The notes: generated by a model not told the origin, from the letters alone. A stretch of 64,000 nucleotides of DNA from Collinsella sp. BG-O-102 (GCF_023656745.1 NZ_JAMOKO010000004.1:98238-162237); one strand, 5' to 3'; shown: positions 29,687 through 39,071, counted from the stretch's first letter. Numbers and translations: made by a program.

Positions 29687-30352
29687 ATGCCACGCGAGAC
29701 CAATGCCGCCAAACGCGAGCGCGCCATCGAGGTGTGCGAGCGCCTTAACCGTCGCTATGGCCCGGTCGAGTGCTTCTTGGACCACGAGAATCCCTTTAGG
29801 CTGCTCATCGCGGTACTGCTCTCGGCTCAGACGACCGACGCGCAGGTCAACAAGGTGACGCCCCAATTGTTTGCCCAGTGGCCCACGCCCGAGGCCATGG
29901 CCGGAGCAAGTGTGACCGACGTGGCGGACACCATTAAGTCGCTCGGCTTTTATAAGAGTAAGGCCAAGCATGCCGTGGAGGCCGCGCAGATGATCGTTGC
30001 CGACTACGGCGGCGAGGTACCGGCCGACATGAAGGAGCTTGTAAAGCTGCCGGGCGTGGGGCGCAAGACAGCGAACATCGTGCTCAACGTGGGGTACGGC
30101 ATCGTGGAAGGCATCGCGGTGGATACGCATGTCAACCGCATCGCGCACCGCCTGATGCTGAGTCCCAAGACGCACGCCAAAGAGCCGCTCAAGACCGAGC
30201 AAGATCTGCTCAAGATCTTGCCGCACGAGTATTGGGAGTCGGTCAATCACCAGTGGATCACCTTTGGCCGCGAGATTTGCGATGCCCGTAAGCCCAAGTG
30301 CGACGAGTGCCCGCTGGCAGACCTTTGCCCCAGCGTGCGTGTGACAGGGTAG
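29687..30352 (+). CDS. nth: Endonuclease III
   Basis: 221-residue bifunctional DNA glycosylase/AP lyase removing oxidised pyrimidines. The helix-hairpin-helix KLPGVGRKTAN contains the catalytic Lys, VDTHVNRIAHR the catalytic Asp, and the C-terminal CDARKPKCDECPLADLC is the complete C-x6-C-x2-C-x5-C 4Fe-4S motif. The start ATG at 29687 follows CGAGGAG. It contrasts with the cluster-less MutY-like enzyme encoded at 21735. It follows the ABC transporter by 63 nt and may be in the same transcript. Confidence 0.97.
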   Translation: MPRETNAAKRERAIEVCERLNRRYGPVECFLDHENPFRLLIAVLLSAQTTDAQVNKVTPQLFAQWPTPEAMAGASVTDVADTIKSLGFYKSKAKHAVEAAQMIVADYGGEVPADMKELVKLPGVGRKTANIVLNVGYGIVEGIAVDTHVNRIAHRLMLSPKTHAKEPLKTEQDLLKILPHEYWESVNHQWITFGREICDARKPKCDECPLADLCPSVRVTG

Positions 30353-30392
30353 GGCCCGGCACGTTTTGTCGGCACCCGAAGACGGCGACCAA

Positions 30393-30404
30393 TGTTGCGC
30401 AACA
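30393..30404. promoter_or_regulatory. Palindrome TGTTGCGCAACA upstream of the zinc-ribbon gene
   Basis: Perfect 12-bp palindrome, identical to the one upstream of the Rrf2 gene at 21024-21035. A TATGAT box follows at about 30427, so the position is operator-like. Confidence 0.4.
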
Positions 30405-30470
30405 CATTTGGGCTGCGAAGGCTCAATATGATGGCGGCAGATACCGTTTGTTGTGAGGGGATGCCCGAAT

Positions 30471-31529
30471 ATGTTTTGCACCAAGTGTGGATCCGAGATG
30501 CCCGACGGAACCGATTTTTGCACGAACTGCGGGGCGCGCATGGGCACGGCCTCTCCGGCTGCTGCGCCCGCCGAGACCGCGTCGATGCCGGCGGCAGGGA
30601 TGCCTCCCGTGCAGGGTGCCGTACAAAAGAAAGCGCATAAGCGCGCGGTGATTGCCGGCATGTGCGTGGCGGGCGTGCTCGTTGCCGGCGGTTCCGCTTT
30701 GGCGCTGACCGGCGTACTGGGTCCGCTTGGGCAGGGCAACTCATCGCAGATTACGGTACTTGGGTCCGACGAGGGTTCGGACGAGCATAAGGACAAGGGA
30801 AGCGCCAAGGAGAAGCCTGCCGAAGAGCAAGAGGAGCCGGAAGAGCCCGGGCAGACGGGCAGCAGCGTAAAAGTCGACCTCAATGACCAGGCAACCTATG
30901 CCGCCGCGAATCTGTTCCTGTCGAACTTTACGGAGGAGCACTTCGATCGGGACTGGTATCAGACGGGCGGCTTCGATTCGACTGACGGCCTTTCTGATGA
31001 CGAGAAATACAAGCTGGTTAAGTTTATCTGGTGCCATTTTATTGACAACGCGCCGTATCGAATCGAGAAAGGCGACTATGACAACGGTAATAGCCAGCGT
31101 GTGGCGACTGATGTGATCAATAGGGAACTCAACCGCTTGACGGGTCTGACGCTTTCCGATGCCGATATGACTTATGACAGAACGCCGGAGGGGCAGGCGA
31201 TTCCTGATTCGGCCGAAGCGCATGACGGGTACTTGTATCTGAAGCAGGAATACGGCCAGGGAAATTACAACCCATCGTGTGCCATCGTTACGGGCGCGAC
31301 TGACCTTGGCGACAACATCTACGAGCTCACCTATGAGGTCTACAGTGCTGGCGGCATGTTACTTCCTTCCGACATCCCCGAGAGCACCTACGGCCTGCCA
31401 AAGGACCAGTTCATCGCCGCAATTCAAGCGGATGCATCCATGGGCCGTACCGAGACTTGCACGGTCCGCGTCGCGCAGGGTGACGGCGCCCCGACCTTCA
31501 CGCTGCTTAAAATGGGCGTCTACGACTAG
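30471..31529 (+). CDS. Zinc-ribbon membrane protein of unknown function
   Basis: 352 residues. The N-terminal zinc ribbon MFCTKCGSEMPDGTDFCTNCG carries two CxxC knuckles. After an Ala/Pro linker, one membrane helix lies at about 64-85 (VIAGMCVAGVLVAGGSALALTGVL), then a low-complexity acidic Glu/Pro/Lys segment (residues about 105-135), and a C-terminal domain of 210 residues with aromatic/acidic patches (LSNFTEEHFDRDWYQT; YKLVKFIWCHFIDNAP) and no catalytic signature I recognise. The layout (cytoplasmic zinc ribbon, membrane helix, outside domain) is common in uncharacterised actinobacterial and firmicute envelope proteins. GAGGGG precedes the start by about 10 nt. A terminator follows. Confidence 0.8.
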   Translation: MFCTKCGSEMPDGTDFCTNCGARMGTASPAAAPAETASMPAAGMPPVQGAVQKKAHKRAVIAGMCVAGVLVAGGSALALTGVLGPLGQGNSSQITVLGSDEGSDEHKDKGSAKEKPAEEQEEPEEPGQTGSSVKVDLNDQATYAAANLFLSNFTEEHFDRDWYQTGGFDSTDGLSDDEKYKLVKFIWCHFIDNAPYRIEKGDYDNGNSQRVATDVINRELNRLTGLTLSDADMTYDRTPEGQAIPDSAEAHDGYLYLKQEYGQGNYNPSCAIVTGATDLGDNIYELTYEVYSAGGMLLPSDIPESTYGLPKDQFIAAIQADASMGRTETCTVRVAQGDGAPTFTLLKMGVYD

Positions 31530-31554
31530 GCTCGGCGTATAGCTCACTCTGATA

Positions 31555-31586
31555 GCGCCAGGTGGCTCGTCTGTCTGGCGTTTTTG
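31555..31586 (+). terminator. Terminator of the zinc-ribbon gene
   Basis: GCGCCAG/CTGGCG stem followed by TTTTTG. Its right half and the next 30 bp recur at 33288-33331, after the next gene. Confidence 0.75.
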
Positions 31587-31618
31587 TTGCGGGGCTGGGC
31601 GTGCGCTTGAGCTGGAGT
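31575..31618 (+). repeat. 44-bp direct repeat, left copy
   Basis: CTGGCGTTTTTGTTGCGGGG...GGAGT matches 33288-33331 at 42 of 44 positions. The two copies bracket the ATP-grasp gene. Confidence 0.9.
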
Positions 31619-31739
31619 ATATGTTGCCTCCCGCTGCCTCATGCAAAAATGTGTTGCTAATTTAGAAGCTTATTCAAGCGCGCCGAAGTCGCGGCGTGCT
31701 GGCGTAGCATGAGCAAAAAATCAAGCAATGGAGGGTAAC

Positions 31740-33206
31740 GTGGCAATATCGAAGACGCGAGAGCTCGAAGATTATTTTGAACGCATCGTGCGCACGCGCG
31801 AAGGCGACCTGCCTGGTCGTCGCAAAGGCGACGAATACTTGTCTCAAACCCATGCGCTCTACCATGGTGATCCTGCGCCCTGGGCTCTGACGCCAAAGAT
31901 ATTCGACAAGGATATGACGGCGCTTCTTAAGGAGGCCGCCGAGCGCATGTACGGCATTATGGACAAGGTGACGCGGGCGTTTTGTTCCGATGCCTCCGTG
32001 CGTGCGTGGTTTCGCATGGATCCGGCTTTTGCTGACCTGTGCGCTATGGATGCCGGCTATGACTGTCAGATTCCCCTCGCGCGTGTCGATATCTTTCTTG
32101 ACGAGGACACCGGGTCGTATACGTTTTGCGAGCTCAATACCGACGGCAGTGCCGGAATGGTAGTGACCGATGCGGTCAGTCAGGCTGTTCGGATGACGCC
32201 CTCCTTTGAGGAATTTGCATCCGACCATCCCGGCTTTCGGCAGTACGACTTGTGCGGTAGCTGGATAGATGCATTGTTTGAGACCTATGCAGAGTGGAAG
32301 CGGGTCCATCCTCGCCGCACCGAGGATGGTGCACGATCGGACGACGGGGCCCGCGTTGACGAGGGGCTCTATGCGCCACAATCAAAGATATATCCCGCTT
32401 CGGTGGCAATCGTCGACTATTCGGAAAGCATTGACTTGGAAGATGCGGCTCATTTTGTCGACCTTATGAGGCGACGGGGTGTAGTCGCGCGCTTTGCGGA
32501 TGTGCGCGACCTGCGGATTGGCGAAGACGAGAGCGGTGCTAGGCGGCTGTGCGATGCCGCCGGTCCTATTGATTGCGTTTGGCGGCGCGCGGTGACCGGC
32601 GAGCTGTGGGATAAGCCGTGCGACGGACGCTCGGCCTTAATCGAGGCGGCTCAAGAAGGGCTCGCGTGCATCGTTGGTGGTTTTAGAACGTGGCCGTGTG
32701 CGACTAAGACCGTATTTGCATTTCTGTGGTCTCGGGCCGGTCAGTCCTTGTTGAGCCCGGAGGAGCAATCGTTTGTACGGGAGCATGTGCCCTATACCGA
32801 GATTTTGGACGAAAGCGCCCAGTTGTCGAGATTTGCCGAAAAGGATCGATGGATTGTCAAGCCGTGCGGCGGCTACAACGCGGTTGGCGTTGTTGCCGGC
32901 TTGGATGCCACGGAACGGGAATGGTCCCAGGTGCTTGCTCGCGCTGCGGCCGCTGGGGCGATTGTACAGGAGTATGCTCAGCAGTATCAGACTCCCTGCT
33001 TGCGCGGAACGCTTGTCAATGGGCCGCATCGAGGAGAGGCACCCAAAGGACTTGTGGATGATCTTGGTTTTGCGCCCGCTTCTAATATGGAAGGCCTGTA
33101 CCTGTATCGCGGTCGTTTCGCGGGCGTGTACACACGCGTCGGCTTTGCCAACACCATAGGCGAGTGGACGAGCCGCTTGAACGTTGCGAGCTTTTTTGAG
33201 GAATAG
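31740..33206 (+). CDS. ATP-grasp superfamily protein (glutathionylspermidine synthase-like)
   Basis: 488 residues from the GTG at 31740, which has GGAGG five bases upstream; the in-frame ATG at 31728 overlaps that site and is unlikely. CELNTDGSAG near residue 135 is the conserved strand of the glutathionylspermidine-synthase/circularly permuted ATP-grasp group, and KDRWIVKPCGGYNAVGVVAGLD near residue 380 is the ATP-binding lysine/glycine-rich loop. IVQEYAQQYQTP and the final NTIGEWTSRLNVASFF complete the active site. Such enzymes ligate a carboxylate to an amine. There is no partner gene, and the substrate is unknown. The gene lies between 44-bp direct repeats, which suggests insertion as a unit. 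Confidence 0.75.
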   Translation: MAISKTRELEDYFERIVRTREGDLPGRRKGDEYLSQTHALYHGDPAPWALTPKIFDKDMTALLKEAAERMYGIMDKVTRAFCSDASVRAWFRMDPAFADLCAMDAGYDCQIPLARVDIFLDEDTGSYTFCELNTDGSAGMVVTDAVSQAVRMTPSFEEFASDHPGFRQYDLCGSWIDALFETYAEWKRVHPRRTEDGARSDDGARVDEGLYAPQSKIYPASVAIVDYSESIDLEDAAHFVDLMRRRGVVARFADVRDLRIGEDESGARRLCDAAGPIDCVWRRAVTGELWDKPCDGRSALIEAAQEGLACIVGGFRTWPCATKTVFAFLWSRAGQSLLSPEEQSFVREHVPYTEILDESAQLSRFAEKDRWIVKPCGGYNAVGVVAGLDATEREWSQVLARAAAAGAIVQEYAQQYQTPCLRGTLVNGPHRGEAPKGLVDDLGFAPASNMEGLYLYRGRFAGVYTRVGFANTIGEWTSRLNVASFFEE

Positions 33207-33287
33207 CCGTTTCTTGGGGCACCTTCCGTGGTTGCGGCGTTCGAAGTGACGGGGAGATTTTGGCGAAGCCGATGAGCCCGGTTCTAT

Positions 33288-33331
33288 CTGGCGTTTTTGT
33301 TGCGGGGCTGGGCGTACGCTTGAGCAGGAGT
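33288..33331 (+). repeat. 44-bp direct repeat, right copy
   Basis: Second copy of the repeat at 31575-31618 (two mismatches). It carries the right arm of a terminator stem but no pairing left arm, as if the copy had been cut from the zinc-ribbon terminator. Confidence 0.9.
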
Positions 33332-33376
33332 CCTCTCCATGCGCTACCATGACAGGCAATGATTTTTGACGTACGA

Positions 33377-33404
33377 CCCGCCGAGCTTGCCCCGGCGGGC
33401 TTTT
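33377..33404 (+). terminator. Hairpin with T tract just before mfd
   Basis: CCCGCCG/CGGCGGG followed by CTTTTGG, ending 26 nt before the mfd start codon. A possible -10 (TACCAT, about 33346) lies upstream, so it may act as an attenuator in the mfd leader. Confidence 0.75.
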
Positions 33405-33429
33405 GGCGTTGCAATGCCGGAGGAACAGC

Positions 33430-36400
33430 ATGCTCATTCACCGTATAGCCGCGCAGCTCTACACTGCCGAGGCGCTGCAGACTGTCGAGGCCGGACTCGA
33501 TGCCGGCGAGGACGTGACGCTGGCCGTGTCGCAATCGGGTCGCACGCTTATGGCGGCAGCCCAGTTTGCGCGCCGTCCGCGCCCCACGGTCTACATTGTG
33601 AGCGGCGAGGACGCGGCCGATCGCGCCGCGCGCAGCCTTGCTGCTTATGTGGGCCTGGCGCACGTGTGCCGTTTTCCCGAGCGCAAGGACTATCCGTGGC
33701 GCGAGCAGGCGCCTGACGATGCCGTGGTTGCCCAGCGCTGCGAGGCGCTCGGGCGCATCGTGCGCGGGGACAACTGCATCATGGTCGCCTCGGCCCGTGC
33801 GCTGCTGCGTTGCGTGCCGCCAGTCGAGAGCCGCTACTGGGAGTCCACTACTTTTGCGGTGGGCGAGGAGATTCCTTTTGACGAGGTGCCACAGCGCTTG
33901 GTGGGCATGGGCTACACCAATGCCGGTGCCGCCGACGCGCCCGGCCTGTTCCGTGTGCACGGCGACACCGTCGAGGTGTTCCCCGCGCAGGAAAAAGCGC
34001 CCGTGCGCATTGAGTTTTTCGGCGACGAGATCGATCGCATCCGCCGTATGGTGAGCTCAACGGGCCAGACCATCGGCAACGAAGACAGCATCGAGATCTT
34101 CCCCTGCCGTGAGCTGGCGCTTACCGACGAGGCCGTCCACAACATGCATGTGGCGCTCTATCGTGCCAGCCAGGACGACAGCAAACTGGCCGCATTGCTC
34201 GAGATGGTGGATGCGCGCATCGTCACGCCTGAGCTCGATCGCTTTTTGCCGGTGATGTACGGCCAGACCGTAAGCCCGCTGTCGCACGTGAGCGGCAAGG
34301 CGCTCGTGGTGCTGTCCGAGCCGCGCTCGCTGTTCGACGATTGCCTGCGCGCCTACGAGGATATCGAGGCCCGTGCCGGCGAGGCGGGGGTCGATCGCCT
34401 GGACGGTCTGTACGTGCGTGCCCAGCAACTCGACTTTGGTTCCCAGCAGCGCCTGAACTACGTGAGCCTCATCCGTGCCGGCGGTGCGGTGACGGCCGAG
34501 CTCGAGATTGAGCAGCCTGCCATCGCAGGCTCGGACAACCGTTTTATGACGCGCATCCAGGAGGTCGTGGGCAAGCGCTATGCCTGCGTGTTTGCCATTC
34601 CCGACCGCGGTGCGCGCGAGTCGATGGAACTCACCTTTGGCGACGAGGGCATTACCTTTGAGGAATCGCTGACCGCGGCGCCCGAAAACGCCGGCGCTAT
34701 CGGCGAGCGCGTGCGCGTGGCAGCGGCGGATTCCGCCGACCGTGCCGCACGCCAGGAGGCCCATGCTTCCATTCGCGAGCGTCGCGCCGATGCGCTCAAC
34801 GCCCGCTCGCTCGAGGCGGGCGCCGCGCAGGCTGCCGCCGGCGCCGCCGTGCCCACGATCTCGCGCGGGCGCGTGACCTTTGTGGACGCTGCCCTGCCGC
34901 AGGGCGTGGTGGTGCCCGACGCCAACCTGGCCGTGTTCTCGATCGCCGACCTCAACGCCCGCATGGACGCCAACCGCGCGCGCAGCCGCCGCAAGGTGGA
35001 CATTACGCAGATCACCTTCCCGTTTAAGCCGGGCGACTACGTGGTGCACGCCACTCACGGCATCGCGCTCTTTAGCGAGATCGCGCGCCAAGAAGTGGGC
35101 GGCAAGGAGCGCGACTACTTTTTGCTGGAATATGCCGATGGCGACAAGCTCTACGTGCCGCTCGAGCAGGTCGACCGCATCACGCGCTATGTTGGCCCCG
35201 ACGGCGACAAGCCGCGCCTGACCAGGCTCAACACCGCCGACTGGACGCGTGCCACCAACAAGGCGCGCAAGAACGCCAAAAAGCTGGCGTTTGACCTGGT
35301 TGACCTGTATACGCGCCGCTCGTCGATTACCGGTATCGCTTGTCCGCCCGATACGCCCGAGCAGATCGAGATGGAGGAGAGCTTCCCCTACGACGAGACA
35401 CGCGACCAGCTGGAGGCTATCGCCGACATCAAGGCCGACATGGAGGCGCCCAAGCCCATGGACCGCCTGCTGTGCGGCGACGTGGGCTTTGGCAAGACCG
35501 AGGTCGCCCTGCGCGCGGCGTTTAAGTGCGTGGACTCCGGCCGCCAGGTCATGGTGCTCTGCCCCACGACCATTCTGGCCCAACAGCACTACGAGACATT
35601 CTTTGAGCGCTTTGCCCCGTTTGGCCTGGAGGTCGAGGTGCTCAGCCGCTTCCGTACCCCGGCGCAGCAAAAGCGCGCGCTCAAGGCGTTTGCCGAGGGC
35701 ACGATTGATGTGCTCATCGGCACGCACCGCTTGCTTTCTGCCGATGTGAACCCCAAGAACCTGGGCATGGTGATCATCGACGAGGAGCAGCGCTTTGGTG
35801 TGCAGCACAAGGAGCAGCTCAAAAACCTGCGCGAGCAAATCGACGTGCTCACGCTCTCGGCAACGCCGATTCCGCGAACCATGCAAATGGCCACGAGTGG
35901 CGTGCGCGACATGAGCCTGATCACTACGCCGCCGACCGGACGCCGCCCCGTGATCGTGCACGTGGGGGAGTACGACCCCGACGTGGTGAGTGCGGCGATT
36001 CGCCTGGAGGTGGGCCGCGGCGGTCAGGTGTATTACGTGTCCAACCGCGTCAAGACCATCGACGACGCCGTGGCGCGCGTGCACGAGGCCGCGCCCGAGG
36101 CGCGCGTGGGCGTGGCGCACGGCAAGATGAGCCCGCGCGAGGTCGAGGACGTGATGATCGAGTTCGCGACCAAGAAGATCGACGTGCTTATCGCCACGAC
36201 CATCGTGGAGAGCGGCATCGACAACGCAACGGCCAACACGCTCATCATCGAGGACTCGCAGCGTCTGGGCCTGGCACAGCTCTACCAGCTTAAGGGCCGC
36301 GTGGGCCGCTCGGCCACGCAGGCATACGCGTACTTTATGTTCCCCGGTGAGCTGCCGCTCACTGAGGAAGCAACGGCGCGCCTGACCGCGCTTTCCGAGT

Positions 36401-37062
36401 TCCAGGACCTGGGCAGCGGCATGCGCATTGCCATGCGCGACCTGGAGATCCGCGGCGCCGGTTCGCTCATGGGCGCCGAGCAGCACGGCAACCTGTCGAG
36501 CGTGGGCTTCGACCTGTTTACGCAGATGCTGGGACAGGCCGTGGCCGAGGCACGCGGCGATGACGATGCCGGCGTGGAGGCAGCGAGCGTGGGCATCAAC
36601 CTGCCGGCTGACTACTTTTTGTCCGAGGAATACATGCCGGCGGTGGACCAACGCGTGCTCGTGTACCGTAAGCTCGCGGCGGCTGAGGACCTGGAGAGCA
36701 TCGACGAAGTGCAGGAGGAGACCGAGGCGGCGCACGGCGAGCTTCCGTTGGCGGGGCTCAACCTGTTCAATCGCGCGCGAATCCGCATTCGCGGCGAGCG
36801 CCTGGGGCTCGAGAGCGTCACGCTCAGCGGCGGACGCATCACGTTTTTGGGCGTCGACGTGCCCAAGAAGGTGGCCTTTGAGCTTAAGACCCGCTATGGC
36901 GCGGTGAACTTTCCCAAGAGCCGCAAGCTGTCGGTGCCCTACAAGGCGGGCGCCGGCGCGGGCAGCGGCCTGGGTCGCGGCCTCGATGCCAACGACGGCA
37001 CCGGCCCGGTGGCGGCCGCGCTCATGCTGCTGCAGCAGCTGGGTGCTAGTGATGATGACTAG
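33430..37062 (+). CDS. mfd: Transcription-repair coupling factor Mfd
   Basis: 1,210-residue superfamily 2 DNA translocase that removes RNA polymerase stalled at lesions and recruits UvrA. In order: N-terminal UvrB-like domains (LVGMGYTNAGAADAPGLFRVHGDTVEVFP is the UvrA-interaction core), the RNA-polymerase-interacting CarD-like domain (FKPGDYVVHATHGIALF), Walker A GDVGFGKTEVALRA, IIDEEQRFGV, SATPIPRTMQMA, helicase motif V/VI (ATTIVESGIDNATANT; QLYQLKGRVGRS) and a C-terminal TRCF domain. An Ala/Arg-rich insert (residues about 430-490) lies before the CarD-like domain. The start ATG at 33430 has GGAGGAA upstream. Complete and typical. Confidence 0.98.
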   Translation: MLIHRIAAQLYTAEALQTVEAGLDAGEDVTLAVSQSGRTLMAAAQFARRPRPTVYIVSGEDAADRAARSLAAYVGLAHVCRFPERKDYPWREQAPDDAVVAQRCEALGRIVRGDNCIMVASARALLRCVPPVESRYWESTTFAVGEEIPFDEVPQRLVGMGYTNAGAADAPGLFRVHGDTVEVFPAQEKAPVRIEFFGDEIDRIRRMVSSTGQTIGNEDSIEIFPCRELALTDEAVHNMHVALYRASQDDSKLAALLEMVDARIVTPELDRFLPVMYGQTVSPLSHVSGKALVVLSEPRSLFDDCLRAYEDIEARAGEAGVDRLDGLYVRAQQLDFGSQQRLNYVSLIRAGGAVTAELEIEQPAIAGSDNRFMTRIQEVVGKRYACVFAIPDRGARESMELTFGDEGITFEESLTAAPENAGAIGERVRVAAADSADRAARQEAHASIRERRADALNARSLEAGAAQAAAGAAVPTISRGRVTFVDAALPQGVVVPDANLAVFSIADLNARMDANRARSRRKVDITQITFPFKPGDYVVHATHGIALFSEIARQEVGGKERDYFLLEYADGDKLYVPLEQVDRITRYVGPDGDKPRLTRLNTADWTRATNKARKNAKKLAFDLVDLYTRRSSITGIACPPDTPEQIEMEESFPYDETRDQLEAIADIKADMEAPKPMDRLLCGDVGFGKTEVALRAAFKCVDSGRQVMVLCPTTILAQQHYETFFERFAPFGLEVEVLSRFRTPAQQKRALKAFAEGTIDVLIGTHRLLSADVNPKNLGMVIIDEEQRFGVQHKEQLKNLREQIDVLTLSATPIPRTMQMATSGVRDMSLITTPPTGRRPVIVHVGEYDPDVVSAAIRLEVGRGGQVYYVSNRVKTIDDAVARVHEAAPEARVGVAHGKMSPREVEDVMIEFATKKIDVLIATTIVESGIDNATANTLIIEDSQRLGLAQLYQLKGRVGRSATQAYAYFMFPGELPLTEEATARLTALSEFQDLGSGMRIAMRDLEIRGAGSLMGAEQHGNLSSVGFDLFTQMLGQAVAEARGDDDAGVEAASVGINLPADYFLSEEYMPAVDQRVLVYRKLAAAEDLESIDEVQEETEAAHGELPLAGLNLFNRARIRIRGERLGLESVTLSGGRITFLGVDVPKKVAFELKTRYGAVNFPKSRKLSVPYKAGAGAGSGLGRGLDANDGTGPVAAALMLLQQLGASDDD

Positions 37063-37103
37063 CGAGTCGACGCTGCAAACGCCCCATTTGGGCAATCTGG
37101 TTC
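37045..37103 (+). repeat. Partial copy of the structured element (left part only)
   Basis: Hairpin GCTAGT/ACTAGC overlaps the mfd stop and is followed by TCGACGCTGC, a GCCC-CATTT-GGGC hairpin and AATCTG, in the same order as in the elements at 41692 and 50114. The right half (GACCAGAAGGTC and the closing arm) is missing. Confidence 0.55.
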
Positions 37104-37118
37104 CATCGAGAGGAAAGC

Positions 37119-37982
37119 ATGTTCGGATACATCTATAAGAAAGATGTCGCCATTATCGCGGTTGTCCTGTGTCTTTGTCTGGGCGTGGGCAGCTTCTTCG
37201 ATTATCAGATCTCGAGCGCGCTGTTCAACATCGGCAGCATGTACGGCCGCTTTATCGAGGCGGCCGGCGAGCTGCCGTTCGAGCTGACGGCGAGCATCGC
37301 GGGCGTTATGCTCGTGCGCTCGGCGCGACCCGATTCCAAGACGAGCAAGTGGCTCGCCGTGCTCGGCATCCTCGTCAACGTTGGCCTGACCGGCTACGAG
37401 ATCGTTTCGTCCCTGAGGGTTGGCGGCAAACTCATCGCGGTTCAGTTGGTGCTGACGTTTGTGCTGGTCATTGCTGCCAACCTCATCGTCTATCGCTTTA
37501 CGCGCACGACCGAGCCCGACGAGCTCACGCGCTGGGCGTTGATGGTGCTGGCCGTGTGGGTCGCTCAGGCCATCATCCTCAACGTCATTGTTAAGCCGTT
37601 ATGGTCGCGCCCGCGCATGCGCGTGATCGAGGTCACGCCGGGGCTCAATTTTCAGCCGTGGTGGGTGATCGGCAACCCCGACAAGTGGGCCTATATCGCC
37701 GCCGGCGTGATTAAGGACGGGTTCAAGTCGTTTGCGAGCGGACACACGGCGCATGCGGCGATTGGCCTTATGCTCGCCGGGCTTCCCGCGGCAGCCTTTA
37801 AGGAAAAACCTTCGCGTCGCCGCGTGATCTTTTGGGCGGCGGCTGTGATCGCGGCGCTCGTCGCCTTTGGGCGCATCGTGATTGGAGCGCACTTTTTGAG
37901 TGACGTGAGCTGCGGTTTTGCCCTGGTACTGGCACTTGAGTGCCTTGCCGCGCGCATCGCCTATCCCAACGGCGTACAATAG
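37119..37982 (+). CDS. PAP2-family membrane phosphatase
   Basis: 287-residue integral membrane protein with about six to seven helices. The three phosphatase motifs are present: KPLWSRPRMR (motif 1), SFASGHTAHA (motif 2, with the catalytic His) and GRIVIGAHFLSDV (motif 3, with the nucleophilic His and Asp). Such enzymes dephosphorylate phosphatidic acid, phosphatidylglycerol phosphate or undecaprenyl pyrophosphate; the exact substrate is open. The start ATG follows GAGAGGAAAGC, 56 nt after mfd, so it may be co-transcribed with mfd. Confidence 0.9.
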   Translation: MFGYIYKKDVAIIAVVLCLCLGVGSFFDYQISSALFNIGSMYGRFIEAAGELPFELTASIAGVMLVRSARPDSKTSKWLAVLGILVNVGLTGYEIVSSLRVGGKLIAVQLVLTFVLVIAANLIVYRFTRTTEPDELTRWALMVLAVWVAQAIILNVIVKPLWSRPRMRVIEVTPGLNFQPWWVIGNPDKWAYIAAGVIKDGFKSFASGHTAHAAIGLMLAGLPAAAFKEKPSRRRVIFWAAAVIAALVAFGRIVIGAHFLSDVSCGFALVLALECLAARIAYPNGVQ

Positions 37983-38027
37983 CCCCGTTTGAATCATCTG
38001 GCCGATACCCGGTAAGAGAGGATTGCC

Positions 38028-39053
38028 ATGCTCGCGTTTAACAACGACTATTCCCACGGTGCACATCCGGCGGTGCTGCAGGCGCTTGTCGACACCAATA
38101 TGGAGCCGCAGCCCGGCTACGGTACCGATGCGCACACCGAGCGTGCCAAGCAACTTATCCGCGAGGCCTGTCAGGCCCCCGATGCCGACGTGTTTTTTCT
38201 GGTGGGCGGCACGCAGGCCAACGCGACGGTGATCGACATGTTGCTTGCGCCGTACGAGGGCGTCGTTGCTGCCGAGACCGGCCACGTCGCCTGTCACGAG
38301 GCAGGCGCCATCGAGTTTGGCGGCCACAAGGTGCTCACCATCCCCGGCTACGAGGGCAAGATGCACGCCGAGGACCTCGAGAACTATATCCAGGTGTTCT
38401 ACGAAAACGAGAGCTACGAGCACACGGTGTTCCCGGGCGCCGTGTACGTGAGTCTATCGACCGAGTACGGCACGCTGTACTCCAAGGCCGAGCTCGCGGC
38501 GATCCATGCAGTGTGCCAGAAGCGCGAGATTCCGCTGTTTGTGGATGGCGCCCGCCTGGCCTATGCGCTGGCGGCCGATGAGTGCGACATTACCCTGCCC
38601 GAGCTGGCGCAGCTGTGCGACGTGTTCTACATCGGCGGCACCAAGTGCGGCGCTCTGTGCGGCGAGGCTGTGGTGTTTTGCGGCATGCACACCCCGGCGC
38701 ATCCCATTCCGCGTATTAAGCAGCACGGCGCGCTGCTTGCCAAGGGCCGCCTGACGGGTGTGCAGTTCGAGGCCCTTTTTACCGATGGCCTGTATTTTGA
38801 GATTGGTCGCCAGGCGATTGAGACCGCTCAGGCGCTGCGTCGCGTGCTGCACGAGCGCGGCTACCAGTTCTTCTTGGAGACGCCGACCAACCAGCAGTTT
38901 GTGATTCTGCCCAACGAGGACATGGCCCGCATTCGCGAGCATGCCTCGATCGAGTACTGGGAAAAGTACGACGAGACCCACACGGTGGTGCGCTTTTGCA
39001 CCAGCTGGGCCACGACGCAGGAGGATATCGACGCGTTGGCGGCTGTCCTGTAG
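38028..39053 (+). CDS. Low-specificity L-threonine aldolase-like PLP enzyme
   Basis: 341-residue cytoplasmic fold-type I PLP enzyme of the beta-eliminating lyase/threonine aldolase family, splitting threonine (or allo-threonine) to glycine and acetaldehyde. FNNDYSHGAHPAVLQAL is the characteristic opening; GGTQANATVIDMLL binds the cofactor phosphate; LFVDGARLAYAL holds the Asp and Arg contacting PLP; and Lys in YIGGTKCGAL forms the Schiff base. Length is typical. A TACAAT box lies 50 nt upstream of the start, and a strong terminator follows. Confidence 0.93.
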   Translation: MLAFNNDYSHGAHPAVLQALVDTNMEPQPGYGTDAHTERAKQLIREACQAPDADVFFLVGGTQANATVIDMLLAPYEGVVAAETGHVACHEAGAIEFGGHKVLTIPGYEGKMHAEDLENYIQVFYENESYEHTVFPGAVYVSLSTEYGTLYSKAELAAIHAVCQKREIPLFVDGARLAYALAADECDITLPELAQLCDVFYIGGTKCGALCGEAVVFCGMHTPAHPIPRIKQHGALLAKGRLTGVQFEALFTDGLYFEIGRQAIETAQALRRVLHERGYQFFLETPTNQQFVILPNEDMARIREHASIEYWEKYDETHTVVRFCTSWATTQEDIDALAAVL

Positions 39054-39071
39054 CCTGATGTAATGACAAGG

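Noticed and set aside
31728..31739. ATG start of the ATP-grasp gene at 31728
   Set aside because: The ATG overlaps the GGAGG sequence that is correctly spaced for the GTG at 31740.
34057..37095. 1,012-codon minus-strand open frame opposite mfd
   Set aside because: Shadow of mfd; no motif, no ribosome binding site, composition typical of antisense frames.
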